64,000 bases of DNA, taken from positions 36,352,611 to 36,416,610 of the forward strand of contig CM056582.1 in assembly GCA_029721435.1 (NCBI GenBank), read 5' to 3'. Below the pieces are notes generated by a model. It was given only the letters and a program-made list of their open reading frames with translations. It had not been told where the DNA came from and made no database searches. This stretch comes from Gymnothorax reevesii (taxonomy: Eukaryota > Chordata > Actinopteri > Anguilliformes > Muraenidae). Made by a program: the position numbers and the translations under genes. This document shows positions 33,601-48,148 of the stretch, one piece after another (position 1 is the stretch's first letter; every line of letters begins with the position of its first letter).

Positions 33601-36600
33601 GACAGAATGCATCTTCCCTGTGTGTTGATTTGACAATTCCAGCACTCTAAGGACAGAATGCGTCTTCCCTGTGTGTTGATTTGAATATTCCAGCACTCTA
33701 GTGACAGAATACATCTTCCCTGTGTGTTGATTTGAATATTCCAGCACTCTAGTGACAGAATGCGTCTTCCCTGTGTGTTGATTTGAATATTCCAGCACTC
33801 TAGTGACAGAATACATCTTCCCTGTGTGTTGATTTGAATATTCCAGCACTCTAGTGAGAGAATGCATCTTCCCTGTGTGTTGATTTGAATATTCCACCAC
33901 TCTCGTAACAGAATGTATCTTCCCTGTGTGTTGATTTGAATATTCCAGCACTCTAGTGACAGAATGCATCTTCCCTGTGTGTTGATTTGACAATTCCAAC
34001 ACTCTAGTGACAGAATGCTTCTTCCCTGTGTGTTGATTTGATTATTCCAGCACTCTAGTGACAGAATGCATCTTCCCTGTGTGTTGATTTGACAATTCCA
34101 GCACTCTAAGGACAGAATGCGTCTTCCCTGTGTGTTGATTTGAATATTCCAGCACTCTAGTGACAGAATACATCTTCCCTGTGTGTTGATTTGAATATTC
34201 CAGCACTCTAGTGACAGAATGCGTCTTCCCTGTGTGTTGATTTGAATATTCCAGCACTCTAGTGACAGAATACATCTTCCCTGTGTGTTGATTTGAATAT
34301 TCCAGCACTCTAGTGACAGAATGCATCTTCCCTGTGTGTTGATTTGAATATTCCACCACTCTCGTAACAGAATGTATCTTCCCTGTGTGTTGATTTGAAT
34401 ATTCCAGCACTCTAGTGACAGAATGCATCTTCCCTGTGTGTTGATTTGAATATTCCAACACTCTAGTAACAGAATGCATCTTCCCTGTGTGTTCATTTGA
34501 ATATTCCAGCACTCTAGTGACAGAATGCATCTTCCCTGTGTGTTGATTTGAATATTCCAGCACTCTAGTGACAGAATGCATCTTCCCTGTGTGTTGATTT
34601 CAATATTCCGCACTCTTGTGACAGAATGCATCTTCCCTGTGTGTTGATTTCAATATTCCACACTCTTGTGACAGAATGCATCTTCCCTGTGTGTTGATTT
34701 GAATATTCCAGCACTCTAGTAAGAAAATGCATCTTCCCTGTGTGTTTATTTGAATATTCTAGCACTCTAGTGACAGAATGCATCTTCCCTGTGTGTTAAT
34801 TTGAATATTCCAGCACTCTAGTAACAGAATGCAACTTCCCTGTGTGTTGATTTCAATATTCCGCACTCTTGTGACAGAATGCATCTTCCCTGTGTGTTGA
34901 TTTGAATATGCCAGCATCCTAGAGAAAGAATGCTTCTTCCCTGTGTGTTGATTTGACTATTCCAGCACTCTAGTGACAGAATGCATCTTCCCTGTGTGTT
35001 GATTTGAATATTACAGCACTCTAGTGACAGAATGCATCTTCCCTGTGTGTTGATTTGAATATTCCAGTACTCTAGTGACAGAATGCATCTTCCCTGTGTG
35101 TTGATTTGAATATTCCACCACTCTCGTAACAGAATGTATCTTCCCTGTGTGTTGATTTGAATATTCCAGCACTCTAGTGACAGAATGCATCTTCCCTGTG
35201 TGTTGATTTGAATATTCCAACACTCTAGTAACAGAATGCATCTTCCCTGTGTGTTCATTTGAATATTCCAGCACTCTAGTGACAGAATGCATCTTCCCTG
35301 TGTGTTGATTTGAATATTCCAGCACTCTAGTGACAGAATGCATCTTCCCTGTGTGTTGATTTCAATATTCCGCACTCTTGTGACAGAATGCATCTTCCCT
35401 GTGTGTTGATTTCAATATTCCACACTCTAGTGACAGAATGCATCTTCCCTGTGTGTTGATTTGAATATTACAGCACTCTAGTGACAGAATGCATCTTCCC
35501 TGTGTGTTGATTTGAATATTCCAGCACTCTAGTGACAGAATGCATCTTCCCTGTGTGTTGATTTAAATATTACAGCACTCTAGTGACAGAATGCATCTTC
35601 CCTCTGTGTTGATTTGAGTATTCCAGCACTCTAGTAACAGAATGCATCTTCCCTTTGTGTTGATTTGAATATTCTGCACTCTTGTGACAGAATGCATCTT
35701 CCCTGTGTGTTGATTTCAATATTCCGCACTCTTGTGACAGAATGCATCTTCCCTGTGTGTTGATTTCAATATTCCACACTCTAGTGACAGAATGCATCTT
35801 CCCTGTGTGTTGATTTGAATATTACAGCACTCTAGTGACAGAATGCATCTTCCCTGTGTGTTGATTTGAATATTCCAGCACTCTAGTGACAGAATGCATC
35901 TTCCCTGTGTGTTGATTTAAATATTACAGCACTCTAGTGACAGAATGCATCTTCCCTCTGTGTTGATTTGAGTATTCCAGCACTCTAGTAACAGAATGCA
36001 TCTTCCCTGTGTGTTGATTTGAATATTCTGCACTCTTGTGACAGAATGCATCTTCCCTGTGTGTTGATTTCAATATTCCGCACTCTTGTGACAGAATGCA
36101 TCTTCCCTGTGTGTTGATTTGAATGTGCCAGCACTCCGGTGACAGAGTGCATCTTCCCTGTGTGTTGATTTGGATATTCTAGCACTCTAGTGACATAATG
36201 CATCTTCCCTGTGTGTTGATTTGAATATTCCACCACTCTAGCTACAGAATGCATCTTTCCTGTGTGTTGATTTTAATATTCCAGCACTCTCGTGACAGAA
36301 TGCATCTTCCCTGTGTGTTGATTTGACAATTCCAACACTCTAGTGACAGAATGCTTCTTCCCTGTGTGTTGATTTGACTATTCCAGCACTCTAGTGACAG
36401 AATGCATCTTCCCTGTGTGTTGATTTGACAATTCCAGCACTCTAAGGACAGAATGCGTCTTCCCTATGTGTTGATTTGAATATTCCAGCACTCTAGTGAC
36501 AGAATGCGTCTTCCCTGTGTGTTGATTTGAATATTCCAGCACTCTAGTGACAGAATACATCTTCCCTGTGTGTTGATTTGAATATTCCAGCACTCTAGTG

Positions 36601-39600
36601 ACAGAATGCATCTTCCCTGTGTGTTGATTTGAATATTCCACCACTCTAGTAACAGGATGTATCTTCCCTGTGTGTTGATTTGAATATTCCAGCACTCTAG
36701 TGACAGAATGCATCTTCCCTGTGTGTTGATTTGAATATTCCAACACTCTAGTCACAGAATGCATCTTCCCTCTGTGTTCATTTGAATATTCCAGCACTCT
36801 AGTGACAGAATGCATCTTCCCTGTGTGTTGATTTGAATATTCCAGCACTCTAGTGACAGAATGCGTCTTCCCTGTGTGTTGATTTGAATATTCCAGCACT
36901 CTAGTGACAGAATGCATCTTCCCTGTGTGTTGATTTGAATATTCCTGCACTCTAGTGACAGAATGCATCTTCCCTGTGTGTTGATTTGAATATTCCAGCA
37001 CTCTCGTGACAGAATGCATCTTCCCTGTGTGTTGATTTGAATATTCCAGCACTCTAGTGACAGAATGCATCTTCCCTGTGTGTTAATTTGAATATTCCAG
37101 CACTCTAGTAACAGAATGCATCTTCCCTGTGTGTTGATTTCAATATTCCGCACTCTTGTGACAGAATGCATCTTCCCTGTGTGTTGATTTGAATATTCCA
37201 GCACTCTAGTGACAGAATACATCTTCCCTGTGTGTTGATTTGAATATTCCAGCACTCTAGTAACAGAATGCATCTTCCCTGTGTGTTGATTTCAATATTC
37301 CGCACTTTTGTGACAGAATGCATCTTCCCTGTGTGTTGATTTGAATATTCCAGCACTCTAGTGACAGAATACATCTTCCCTGTGTGTTGATTTGAATATT
37401 CCAGCACTCTTGTGACAGAATGCATCTTCCCTGTGTGTTGATTTGAATATTCCAGCACTCTAGTAACAGAATGCATCTTCCCTGTGTGTTGATTTGAATA
37501 TTCCAGCACTCTAGTGAGAGAATGCGTCTTCCCTGTGTGTTGATTTGAATATTCCAGCACTCTAGTGACAGAATTATTCTTCCCTGTGTGTTGATTTGAA
37601 TATTCCAGCACTCTAGTGACAGAATGCATCTTCCCTGTGTGTTGATTTGAATATTCCAGCACTCTAGTAACAGAATGTATCTTCCCTGTGTGTTGATTTG
37701 AATATTCCAGCACTCTAGTGACAGAATGCATCTTCCCTGTGTGTTGATTTGAATATTCTGCACTCTTGTGACAGAATGCATCTTCCCTGTGTGTTGATTT
37801 GAATGTGTAAGCACTCCGGTGACAGAGTGCATCTTCCCTGTGTGTTGATTTGGATATTCTAGCACTCTAGTGACATAATGCATCTTCCCTGTGTGTTGAT
37901 TTGAATATTCCACCACTCTAGCTACAGAATGCATCTTTCCTGTGTGTTGATTTGAATATTCCAGCACTCTAGTGACTGAATGCATCTTCCCTGTGTGTTG
38001 ATTTGACAATTCCAACACTCTAGTGACAGAATGCTTCTTCCCTGTGTGTTGATTTGACTATTCCAGCACTCTAGTGACAGAATGCATCTTCCCTGTGTGT
38101 TGATTTGACAATTCCAGCACTCTAAGGACAGAATGCGTCTTCCCTATGTGTTGATTTGAATATTCCAGCACTCTAGTGACAGAATGCGTCTTCCCTGTGT
38201 GTTGATTTGAATATTCCAGCACTCTAGTGACAGAATTCATCTTCCCTGTGTGTTGATTTGAATATTCCAGCACTCTAGTGACAGAATGCATCTTCCCTGT
38301 GTGTTGATTTGAATATTCCAGCACTCTAGTAACAGAATGTATCTTCCCTGTGTGTTGATTTGAATATTCCAGCACTCTAGTGACAGAATGCATCTTCCCT
38401 GTGTGTTGATTTGAATATTCCAACACTCTAGTCACAGAATGCATCTTCCCTCTGTGTTCATTTGAATATTCCAGCACTCGAGTGACAGAATGCATCTTCC
38501 CTGTGTGTTGATTTGAATATTCCAGCACTCTGGTGACAGAATGCGTCTTCCCTGTGTGTTGATTTGAATATTCCAGCACTCTAGTGACAGAATGCATCTT
38601 CCCCTTGTGTTGATTTGAATATTCCTGCACTCTTGTGACAGAATGCATCTTCCCTGTGTGTTACTTTGAATATTCCAGCACTCTAGTGACAGAATGCATC
38701 TTCCCTGTGTGTTGATTTGAGTATTCTGCACTCTTGTGACAGAATGCATCTTCCCTGTGTGTTGATTTGAATGTGCCAGCACTCCGGTGACAGAGTGCAT
38801 CTTCCCTGTGTGTTGATTTGGATATTCCAGCACTCTAGTGACATAATGCATCTTCCCTGTGTGTTGATTTGAATATTCCAGCACTCTAGCTACAGAATGC
38901 ATCTTTCCTGTGTGTTGATTTGAATATTCCACCACTCTAGCTACAGAATGCATCTTTCCTGTGTGTTGATTTGAATATTCCACCACTCTAGCTACAGAAT
39001 GCATCTTTCCTGTGTGTTGATTTGAATATTCCAGCACTCTAGTGACTGAATGCATCTTCCCTGTGTGTTGATTTGACAATTCCAACACTCTAGTGACAGA
39101 ATGCTTCTTCCCTGTGTGTTGATTTGACTATTCCAGCACTCTAGTGACAGAATGCATCTTCCCTGTGTGTTGATTTGACAATTCCAGCACTCTAAGGACA
39201 GAATGCGTCTTCCCTATGTGTTGATTTGAATATTCCAGCACTCTAGTGACAGAATGCGTCTTCCCTGTGTGTTGATTTGAATATTCCAGCACTCTAGTGA
39301 CATAATGCATCTTCCCTGTGTGTTGATTTGAATATTCCACCACTCTAGCTACAGAATGCATCTTTCCTGTGTGTTGATTTGAATATTCCAGCACTCTAGT
39401 GACTGAATGCATCTTCCCTGTGTGTTGATTTGACAATTCCAACACTCTAGTGACAGAATGCTTCTTCCCTGTGTGTTGATTTGACTATTCCAGCACTCTA
39501 GTGACAGAATGCATCTTCCCTGTGTGTTGATTTGACAATTCCAGCACTCTAAGGACAGAATGCGTCTTCCCTATGTGTTGATTTGAATATTCCAGCACTC

Positions 39601-42600
39601 TAGTGACAGAATGCGTCTTCCCTGTGTGTTGATTTGAATATTCCAGCACTCTAGTGACAGAATACATCTTCCCTGTGTGTTGATTTGAATATTCCAGCAC
39701 TCTAGTGACAGAATGCATCTTCCCTGTGTGTTGATTTGAATATTCCACCACTCTAGTAACAGAATGTATCTTCCCTGTGTGTTGATTTGAATATTCCAGC
39801 ACTCTAGTGACAGAATGCATCTTCCCTGTGTGTTGATTTGAATATTCCAACACTCTAGTCACAGAATGCATCTTCCCTCTGTGTTCATTTGAATATTCCA
39901 GCACTCTAGTGACAGAATGCATCTTCCCTGTGTGTTGATTTGAATATTCCAGCACTCTGGTGACAGAATGCGTCTTCCCTGTGTGTTGATTTGAATATTC
40001 CAGCACTCTAGTGACAGAATGCATCTTCCCCTTGTGTTGATTTGAATATTCCTGCACTCTTGTGACAGAATGCATCTTCCCTGTGTGTTACTTTGAATAT
40101 TCCAGCACTCTAGTGACAGAATGCATCTTCCCTGTGTGTTGATTTGAGTATTCTGCACTCTTGTGACAGAATGCATCTTCCCTGTGTGTTGATTTGAATG
40201 TGCCAGCACTCCGGTGACAGAGTGCATCTTCCCTGTGTGTTGATTTGGATATTCCAGCACTCTAGTGACATAATGCATCTTCCCTGTGTGTTGATTTGAA
40301 TATTCCAGCACTCTAGCTACAGAATGCATCTTTCCTGTGTGTTGATTTGAATATTCCAGCACTCTAGTGACAGAATGCATCTTCCCTGTGTGTTGATTTG
40401 ACAATTCCAACACTCTAGTGACAGAATGCTTCTTCCCTGTGTGTTGATTTGACTATTCCAGCACTCTAGTGACAGAATGCATCTTCCCTGTGTGTTGATT
40501 TGACAATTCCAGCACTCTAAGGACAGAATGCGTCTTCCCTGTGTGTTGATTTGAATATTCCAGCACTCTAGTGACAGAATACATCTTCCCTGTGTGTTGA
40601 TTTGAATATTCCAGCACTCTAGTGACAGAATGCGTCTTCCCTGTGTGTTGATTTGAATATTCCAGCACTCTAGTGACAGAATACATCTTCCCTGTGTGTT
40701 GATTTGAATATTCCAGCACTCTAGTGACAGAATGCATCTTCCCTGTGTGTTGATTTGAATATTCCACCACTCTCGTAACAGAATGTATCTTCCCTGTGTG
40801 TTGATTTGAATATTCCAGCACTCTAGTGACAGAATGCATCTTCCCTGTGTGTTGATTTGACAATTCCAACACTCTAGTGACAGAATGCTTCTTCCCTGTG
40901 TGTTGATTTGACTATTCCAGCACTCTAGTGACAGAATGCATCTTCCCTGTGTGTTGATTTGACAATTCCAGCACTCTAAGGACAGAATGCGTCTTCCCTG
41001 TGTGTTGATTTGAATATTCCAGCACTCTAGTGACAGAATACATCTTCCCTGTGTGTTGATTTGAATATTCCAGCACTCTAGTGACAGAATGCGTCTTCCC
41101 TGTGTGTTGATTTGAATATTCCAGCACTCTAGTGACAGAATGCATCTTCCCTGTGTGTTGATTTGAATATTCCAGCACTCTAGTGACAGAATGCATCTTC
41201 CCTGTGTGTTGATTTGAATATTCCACCACTCTAGTTACAGAATGTATCTTCCCTGTGTGTTGATTTGAATATTCCAGCACTCTAGTGACAGAATGCATCT
41301 TCCCTGTGTGTTGATTTGAATATTCCAACACTCTAGTAACAGAATGCATCTTCCCTGTGTGTTCATTTGAATATTCCAGCACTCTAGTGACAGAATGCAT
41401 CTTCCCTGTGTGTTGATTTGAATATTCCAGCACTCTAGTGACAGAATGCATCTTCCCTGTGTGTTGATTTCAATATTCCGCACTCTTGTGACAGAATGCA
41501 TCTTCCCTGTGTGTTGATTTCAATATTCCACACTCTTGTGACAGAATGCATCTTCCCTGTGTGTTGATTTGAATATTCCAGCACTCTAGTAACAGAATGC
41601 ATCTTCCCTGTGTGTTGATTTGAATATTCTAGCACTCTAGTGACAGAATGCATCTTCCCTGTGTGTTAATTTGAATATTCCAGCACTCTAGTAACAGAAT
41701 GCAACTTCCCTGTGTGTTGATTTCAATATTCCGCACTCTTGTGACAGAATGCATCTTCCCTGTGTGTTGATTTGAATATGCCAGCATCCTAGAGAAAGAA
41801 TGCTTCTTCCCTGTGTGTTGATTTGACTATTCCAGCACTCTAGTGACAGAATGCATCTTCCCTGTGTGTTGATTTGAATATTACAGCACTCTAGTGACAG
41901 AATGCATCTTCCCTGTGTGTTGATTTGAATATTCCAGCACTCTAGTGACAGAATGCATCTTCCCTGTGTGTTGATTTAAATATTACAGCACTCTAGTGAC
42001 AGAATGCATCTTCCCTCTGTGTTGATTTGAGTATTCCAGCACTCTAGTAACAGAATGCATCTTCCCTGTGTGTTGATTTGAATATTCTGCACTCTTGTGA
42101 CAGAATGCATCTTCCCTGTGTGTTGATTTGAATGTGCCAGCACTCCGGTGACAGAGTGCATCTTCCCTGTGTGTTGATTTGGATATTCTAGCACTCTAGT
42201 GACATAATGCATCTTCCCTGCGTGTTGATTTGAATATTCCACCACTCTAGCTACAGAATGCATCTTTCCTGTGTGTTGATTTGAATATTTTAGCACTCTC
42301 GTGACAGAATGCATCTTCCCTGTGTGTTGATTTGACAATTCCAACACTCTAGTGACAGAATGCTTCTTCCCTGTGTGTTGATTTGACTATTCCAGCACTC
42401 TAGTGACAGAATGCATCTTCCCTGTGTGTTGATTTGACAATTCCAGCACTCTAAGGACAGAATGCGTCTTCCCTATGTGTTGATTTGAATATTCCAGCAC
42501 TCTAGTGACAGAATGCGTCTTCCCTGTGTGTTGATTTGAATATTCCAGCACTCTAGTGACAGAATACATCTTCCCTGTGTGTTGATTTGAATATTCCAGC

Positions 42601-45600
42601 ACTCTAGTGACAGAATGCATCTTCCCTGTGTGTTGATTTGAATATTCCACCACTCTAGTAACAGGATGTATCTTCCCTGTGTGTTGATTTGAATATTCCA
42701 GCACTCTAGTGACAGAATGCATCTTCCCTGTGTGTTGATTTGAATATTCCAGCACTCTAGTGACAGAATGCATCTTCCCTGTGTGTTCATTTGAATATTC
42801 CAGCACTCTAGTGACAGAATGCATCTTCCCTGTGTGTTGATTTGAATATTCCAGCACTCTAGTGACAGAATGCGTCTTCCCTGTGTGTTGATTTGAATAG
42901 TCCAGCACTCTAGTGACAGAATGCATCTTCCCTGTGTGTTGATTTGAATATTCCTGCACTCTGGTGACAGAATACATCTTCCCTGTGTGTTGATTTGAAT
43001 ATTCCAGCACTCTAGTGACAGAATGCATCTTCTCTGTGTGTTGATTTGAATATTCCAGCACTCTAGTGACAGAATGCTTCTTCCCTGTGTGTTAATTTGA
43101 ATATTCCAGCACTCTAGTAACAGAATGCATCTTCCCTGTGTGTTGATTTCAATATTCCGCACTCTTGTGACAGAATGCATCTTCCCTGTGTGTTGATTTG
43201 AATATTCCAGCACTCTAGTGACAGATTACATCTTCCCTGTGTGTTGATTTGAATATTCCAGCACTCTAGTGACAGAATGCATCTTCCCTGTGTGTTGATT
43301 TCAATATTCCGCACTTTTGTGACAGAATGCATCTTCCCTGTGTGTTGATTTGAATATTCCAGCACTCTAGTGACAGAATACATCTTCCCTGTGTGTTGAT
43401 TTGAATATTCCAGCACTCTTGTGACAGAATGCATCTTCCCTGTGTGTTGATTTGAATATTCCAGCACTCTAGTAACAGAATGCATCTTCCCTGTGTGTTG
43501 ATTTGAATATTCCAGCACTCTAGTGACAGAATGCGTCTTCCCTGTGTGTTGATTTGAATATTCCAGCACTCTAGTGACAGAATTATTCTTCCCTGTGTGT
43601 TGATTTGAATATTCCAGCACTCTAGTGACAGAATGCATCTTCCCTGTGTGTTGATTTGAATATTCCAGCACTCTAGTAACAGAATGTATCTTCCCTGTGT
43701 GTTGATTTGAATATTCCAGCACTCTAGTGACAGAATGCATCTTCCCTGTGTGTTGATTTGAATATTCTGCACTCTTGTGACAGAATGCATCTTCCCTGTG
43801 TGTTGATTTGAATGTGTAAGCACTCCGGTGACAGAGTGCATCTTCCCTGTGTGTTGATTTGGATATTCTAGCACTCTAGTGACATAATGCATCTTCCCTG
43901 TGTGTTGATTTGAATATTCCACCACTCTAGCTACAGAATGCATCTTTCCTGTGTGTTGATTTGAATATTCCAGCACTCTAGTGACTGAATGCATCTTCCC
44001 TGTGTGTTGATTTGACAATTCCAACACTCTAGTGACAGAATGCTTCTTCCCTGTGTGTTGATTTGACTATTCCAGCACTCTAGTGACAGAATGCATCTTC
44101 CCTGTGTGTTGATTTGACAATTCCAGCACTCTAAGGACAGAATGCGTCTTCCCTATGTGTTGATTTGAATATTCCAGCACTCTAGTGACAGAATGCGTCT
44201 TCCCTGTGTGTTGATTTGAATATTCCAGCACTCTAGTGACAGAATACATCTTCCCTGTGTGTTGATTTGAATATTCCAGCACTCTAGTGACAGAATGCAT
44301 CTTCCCTGTGTGTTGATTTGAATATTCCAGCACTCTAGTAACAGAATGTATCTTCCCTGTGTGTTGATTTGAATATTCCAGCACTCTAGTGACAGAATGC
44401 ATCTTCCCTGTGTGTTGATTTGAATATTCCAACACTCTAGTCACAGAATGCATCTTCCCTCTGTGTTCATTTGAATATTCCAGCACTCTAGTGACAGAAT
44501 GCATCTTCCCTGTGTGTTGATTTGAATATTCCAGCACTCTGGTGACAGAATGCGTCTTCCCTGTGTGTTGATTTGAATATTCCAGCACTCTAGTGACAGA
44601 ATGCATCTTCCCCTTGTGTTGATTTGAATATTCCTGCACTCTTGTGACAGAATGCATCTTCCCTGTGTGTTACTTTGAATATTCCAGCACTCTAGTGACA
44701 GAATGCATCTTCCCTGTGTGTTGATTTGAGTATTCTGCACTCTTGTGACAGAATGCATCTTCCCTGTGTGTTGATTTGAATGTGCCAGCACTCCGGTGAC
44801 AGAGTGCATCTTCCCTGTGTGTTGATTTGGATATTCCAGCACTCTAGTGACATAATGCATCTTCCCTGTGTGTTGATTTGAATATTCCAGCACTCTAGCT
44901 ACAGAATGCATCTTTCCTGTGTGTTGATTTGAATATTCCACCACTCTAGCTACAGAATGCATCTTTCCTGTGTGTTGATTTGAATATTCCACCACTCTAG
45001 CTACAGAATGCATCTTTCCTGTGTGTTGATTTGAATATTCCAGCACTCTAGTGACTGAATGCATCTTCCCTGTGTGTTGATTTGACAATTCCAACACTCT
45101 AGTGACAGAATGCTTCTTCCCTGTGTGTTGATTTGACTATTCCAGCACTCTAGTGACAGAATGCATCTTCCCTGTGTGTTGATTTGACAATTCCAGCACT
45201 CTAAGGACAGAATGCGTCTTTCCTATGTGTTGATTTGAATATTCCAGCACTCTAGTGACAGAATGCGTCTTCCCTGTGTGTTGATTTGAATATTCCAGCA
45301 CTCTAGTGACATAATGCATCTTCCCTGTGTGTTGATTTGAATATTCCACCACTCTAGCTACAGAATGCATCTTTCCTGTGTGTTGATTTGAATATTCCAG
45401 CACTCTAGTGACTGAATGCATCTTCCCTGTGTGTTGATTTGACAATTCCAACACTCTAGTGACAGAATGCTTCTTCCCTGTGTGTTGATTTGACTATTCC
45501 AGCACTCTAGTGACAGAATGCATCTTCCCTGTGTGTTGATTTGACAATTCCAGCACTCTAAGGACAGAATGCGTCTTCCCTATGTGTTGATTTGAATATT

Positions 45601-48148
45601 CCAGCACTCTAGTGACAGAATGCGTCTTCCCTGTGTGTTGATTTGAATATTCCAGCACTCTAGTGACAGAATACATCTTCCCTGTGTGTTGATTTGAATA
45701 TTCCAGCACTCTAGTGACAGAATGCATCTTCCCTGTGTGTTGATTTGAATATTCCACCACTCTAGTAACAGAATGTATCTTCCCTGTGTGTTGATTTGAA
45801 TATTCCAGCACTCTAGTGACAGAATGCATCTTCCCTGTGTGTTGATTTGAATATTCCAACACTCTAGTCACAGAATGCATCTTCCCTCTGTGTTCATTTG
45901 AATATTCCAGCACTCTAGTGACAGAATGCATCTTCCCTGTGTGTTGATTTGAATATTCCAGCACTCTGGTGACAGAATGCGTCTTCCCTGTGTGTTGATT
46001 TGAATATTCCAGCACTCTAGTGACAGAATGCATCTTCCCCTTGTGTTGATTTGAATATTCCTGCACTCTTGTGACAGAATGCATCTTCCCTGTGTGTTAC
46101 TTTGAATATTCCAGCACTCTAGTGACAGAATGCATCTTCCCTGTGTGTTGATTTGAGTATTCTGCACTCTTGTGACAGAATGCATCTTCCCTGTGTGTTG
46201 ATTTGAATGTGCCAGCACTCCGGTGACAGAGTGCATCTTCCCTGTGTGTTGATTTGGATATTCCAGCACTCTAGTGACATAATGCATCTTCCCTGTGTGT
46301 TGATTTGAATATTCCAGCACTCTAGCTACAGAATGCATCTTTCCTGTGTGTTGATTTGAATATTCCAGCACTCTAGTGACAGAATGCATCTTCCCTGTGT
46401 GTTGATTTGACAATTCCAACACTCTAGTGACAGAATGCTTCTTCCCTGTGTGTTGATTTGACTATTCCAGCACTCTAGTGACAGAATGCATCTTCCCTGT
46501 GTGTTGATTTGACAATTCCAGCACTCTAAGGACAGAATGCGTCTTCCCTGTGTGTTGATTTGAATATTCCAGCACTCTAGTGACAGAATACATCTTCCCT
46601 GTGTGTTGATTTGAATATTCCAGCACTCTAGTGACAGAATGCGTCTTCCCTGTGTGTTGATTTGAATATTCCAGCACTCTAGTGACAGAATACATCTTCC
46701 CTGTGTGTTGATTTGAATATTCCAGCACTCTAGTGACAGAATGCATCTTCCCTGTGTGTTGATTTGAATATTCCACCACTCTCGTAACAGAATGTATCTT
46801 CCCTGTGTGTTGATTTGAATATTCCAGCACTCTAGTGACAGAATGCATCTTCCCTGTGTGTTGATTTGACAATTCCAACACTCTAGTGACAGAATGCTTC
46901 TTCCCTGTGTGTTGATTTGACTATTCCAGCACTCTAGTGACAGAATGCATCTTCCCTGTGTGTTGATTTGACAATTCCAGCACTCTAAGGACAGAATGCG
47001 TCTTCCCTGTGTGTTGATTTGAATATTCCAGCACTCTAGTGACAGAATACATCTTCCCTGTGTGTTGATTTGAATATTCCAGCACTCTAGTGACAGAATG
47101 CGTCTTCCCTGTGTGTTGATTTGAATATTCCAGCACTCTAGTGACAGAATACATCTTCCCTGTGTGTTGATTTGAATATTCCAGCACTCAAGTGACAGAA
47201 TGCATCTTCCCTGTCTGTTGATTTGAATATTCCACCACTCTCGTAACAGAATGTATCTTCCCTGTGTGTTGATTTGAATATTCCAGCACTCTAGTGACAG
47301 AATGCATCTTCCCTGTGTGTTGATTTGAATATTCCAACACTCTAGTAACAGAATGCATCTTCCCTGTGTGTTCATTTGAATATTCCAGCACTCTAGTGAC
47401 AGAATGCATCTTCCCTGTGTGTTGATTTGAATATTCCAGCACTCTAGTGACAGAATGCATCTTCCCTGTGTGTTGATTTCAATATTCCGCACTCTTGTGA
47501 CAGAATGCATCTTCCCTGTGTGTTGATTTCAATATTCCACACTCTTGTGACAGAATGCATCTTCCCTGTGTGTTGATTTGAATATTCCAGCACTCTAGTA
47601 ACAGAATGCATCTTCCCTGTGTGTTGATTTGAATATTCTAGCACTCTAGTGACAGAATGCATCTTCCCTGTGTGTTAATTTGAATATTCCAGCACTCTAG
47701 TAACAGAATGCAACTTCCCTGTGTGTTGATTTCAATATTCCGCACTCTTGTGACAGAATGCATCTTCCCTGTGTGTTGATTTGAATATGCCAGCATCCTA
47801 GAGAAAGAATGCTTCTTCCCTGTGTGTTGATTTGACTATTCCAGCACTCTAGTGACAGAATGCATCTTCCCTGTGTGTTGATTTGAATATTACAGCACTC
47901 TAGTGACAGAATGCATCTTCCCTGTGTGTTGATTTGAATATTCCAGCACTCTAGTGACAGAATGCATCTTCCCTGTGTGTTGATTTAAATATTACAGCAC
48001 TCTAGTGACAGAATGCATCTTCCCTCTGTGTTGATTTGAGTATTCCAGCACTCTAGTAACAGAATGCATCTTCCCTGTGTGTTGATTTGAATATTCTGCA
48101 CTCTTGTGACAGAATGCATCTTCCCTGTGTGTTGATTTGAATGTGCCA
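30689..48148. repeat. Higher-order block 2: three 5.4-6.0-kb units
   Basis: The same marker monomer gives gaps 1679, 967, 2796 (unit one), then 1682, 964, 1431, 1931 (unit two), then 1680, 966, 1432, 1931 (unit three). Units two and three are 6,009 bp apart, and whole frames recur at exactly that offset (38058 and 44067, 39485 and 45494, 40453 and 46462). Unit one is shorter, about 5,442 bp, by about 11 monomers. Confidence 0.85.
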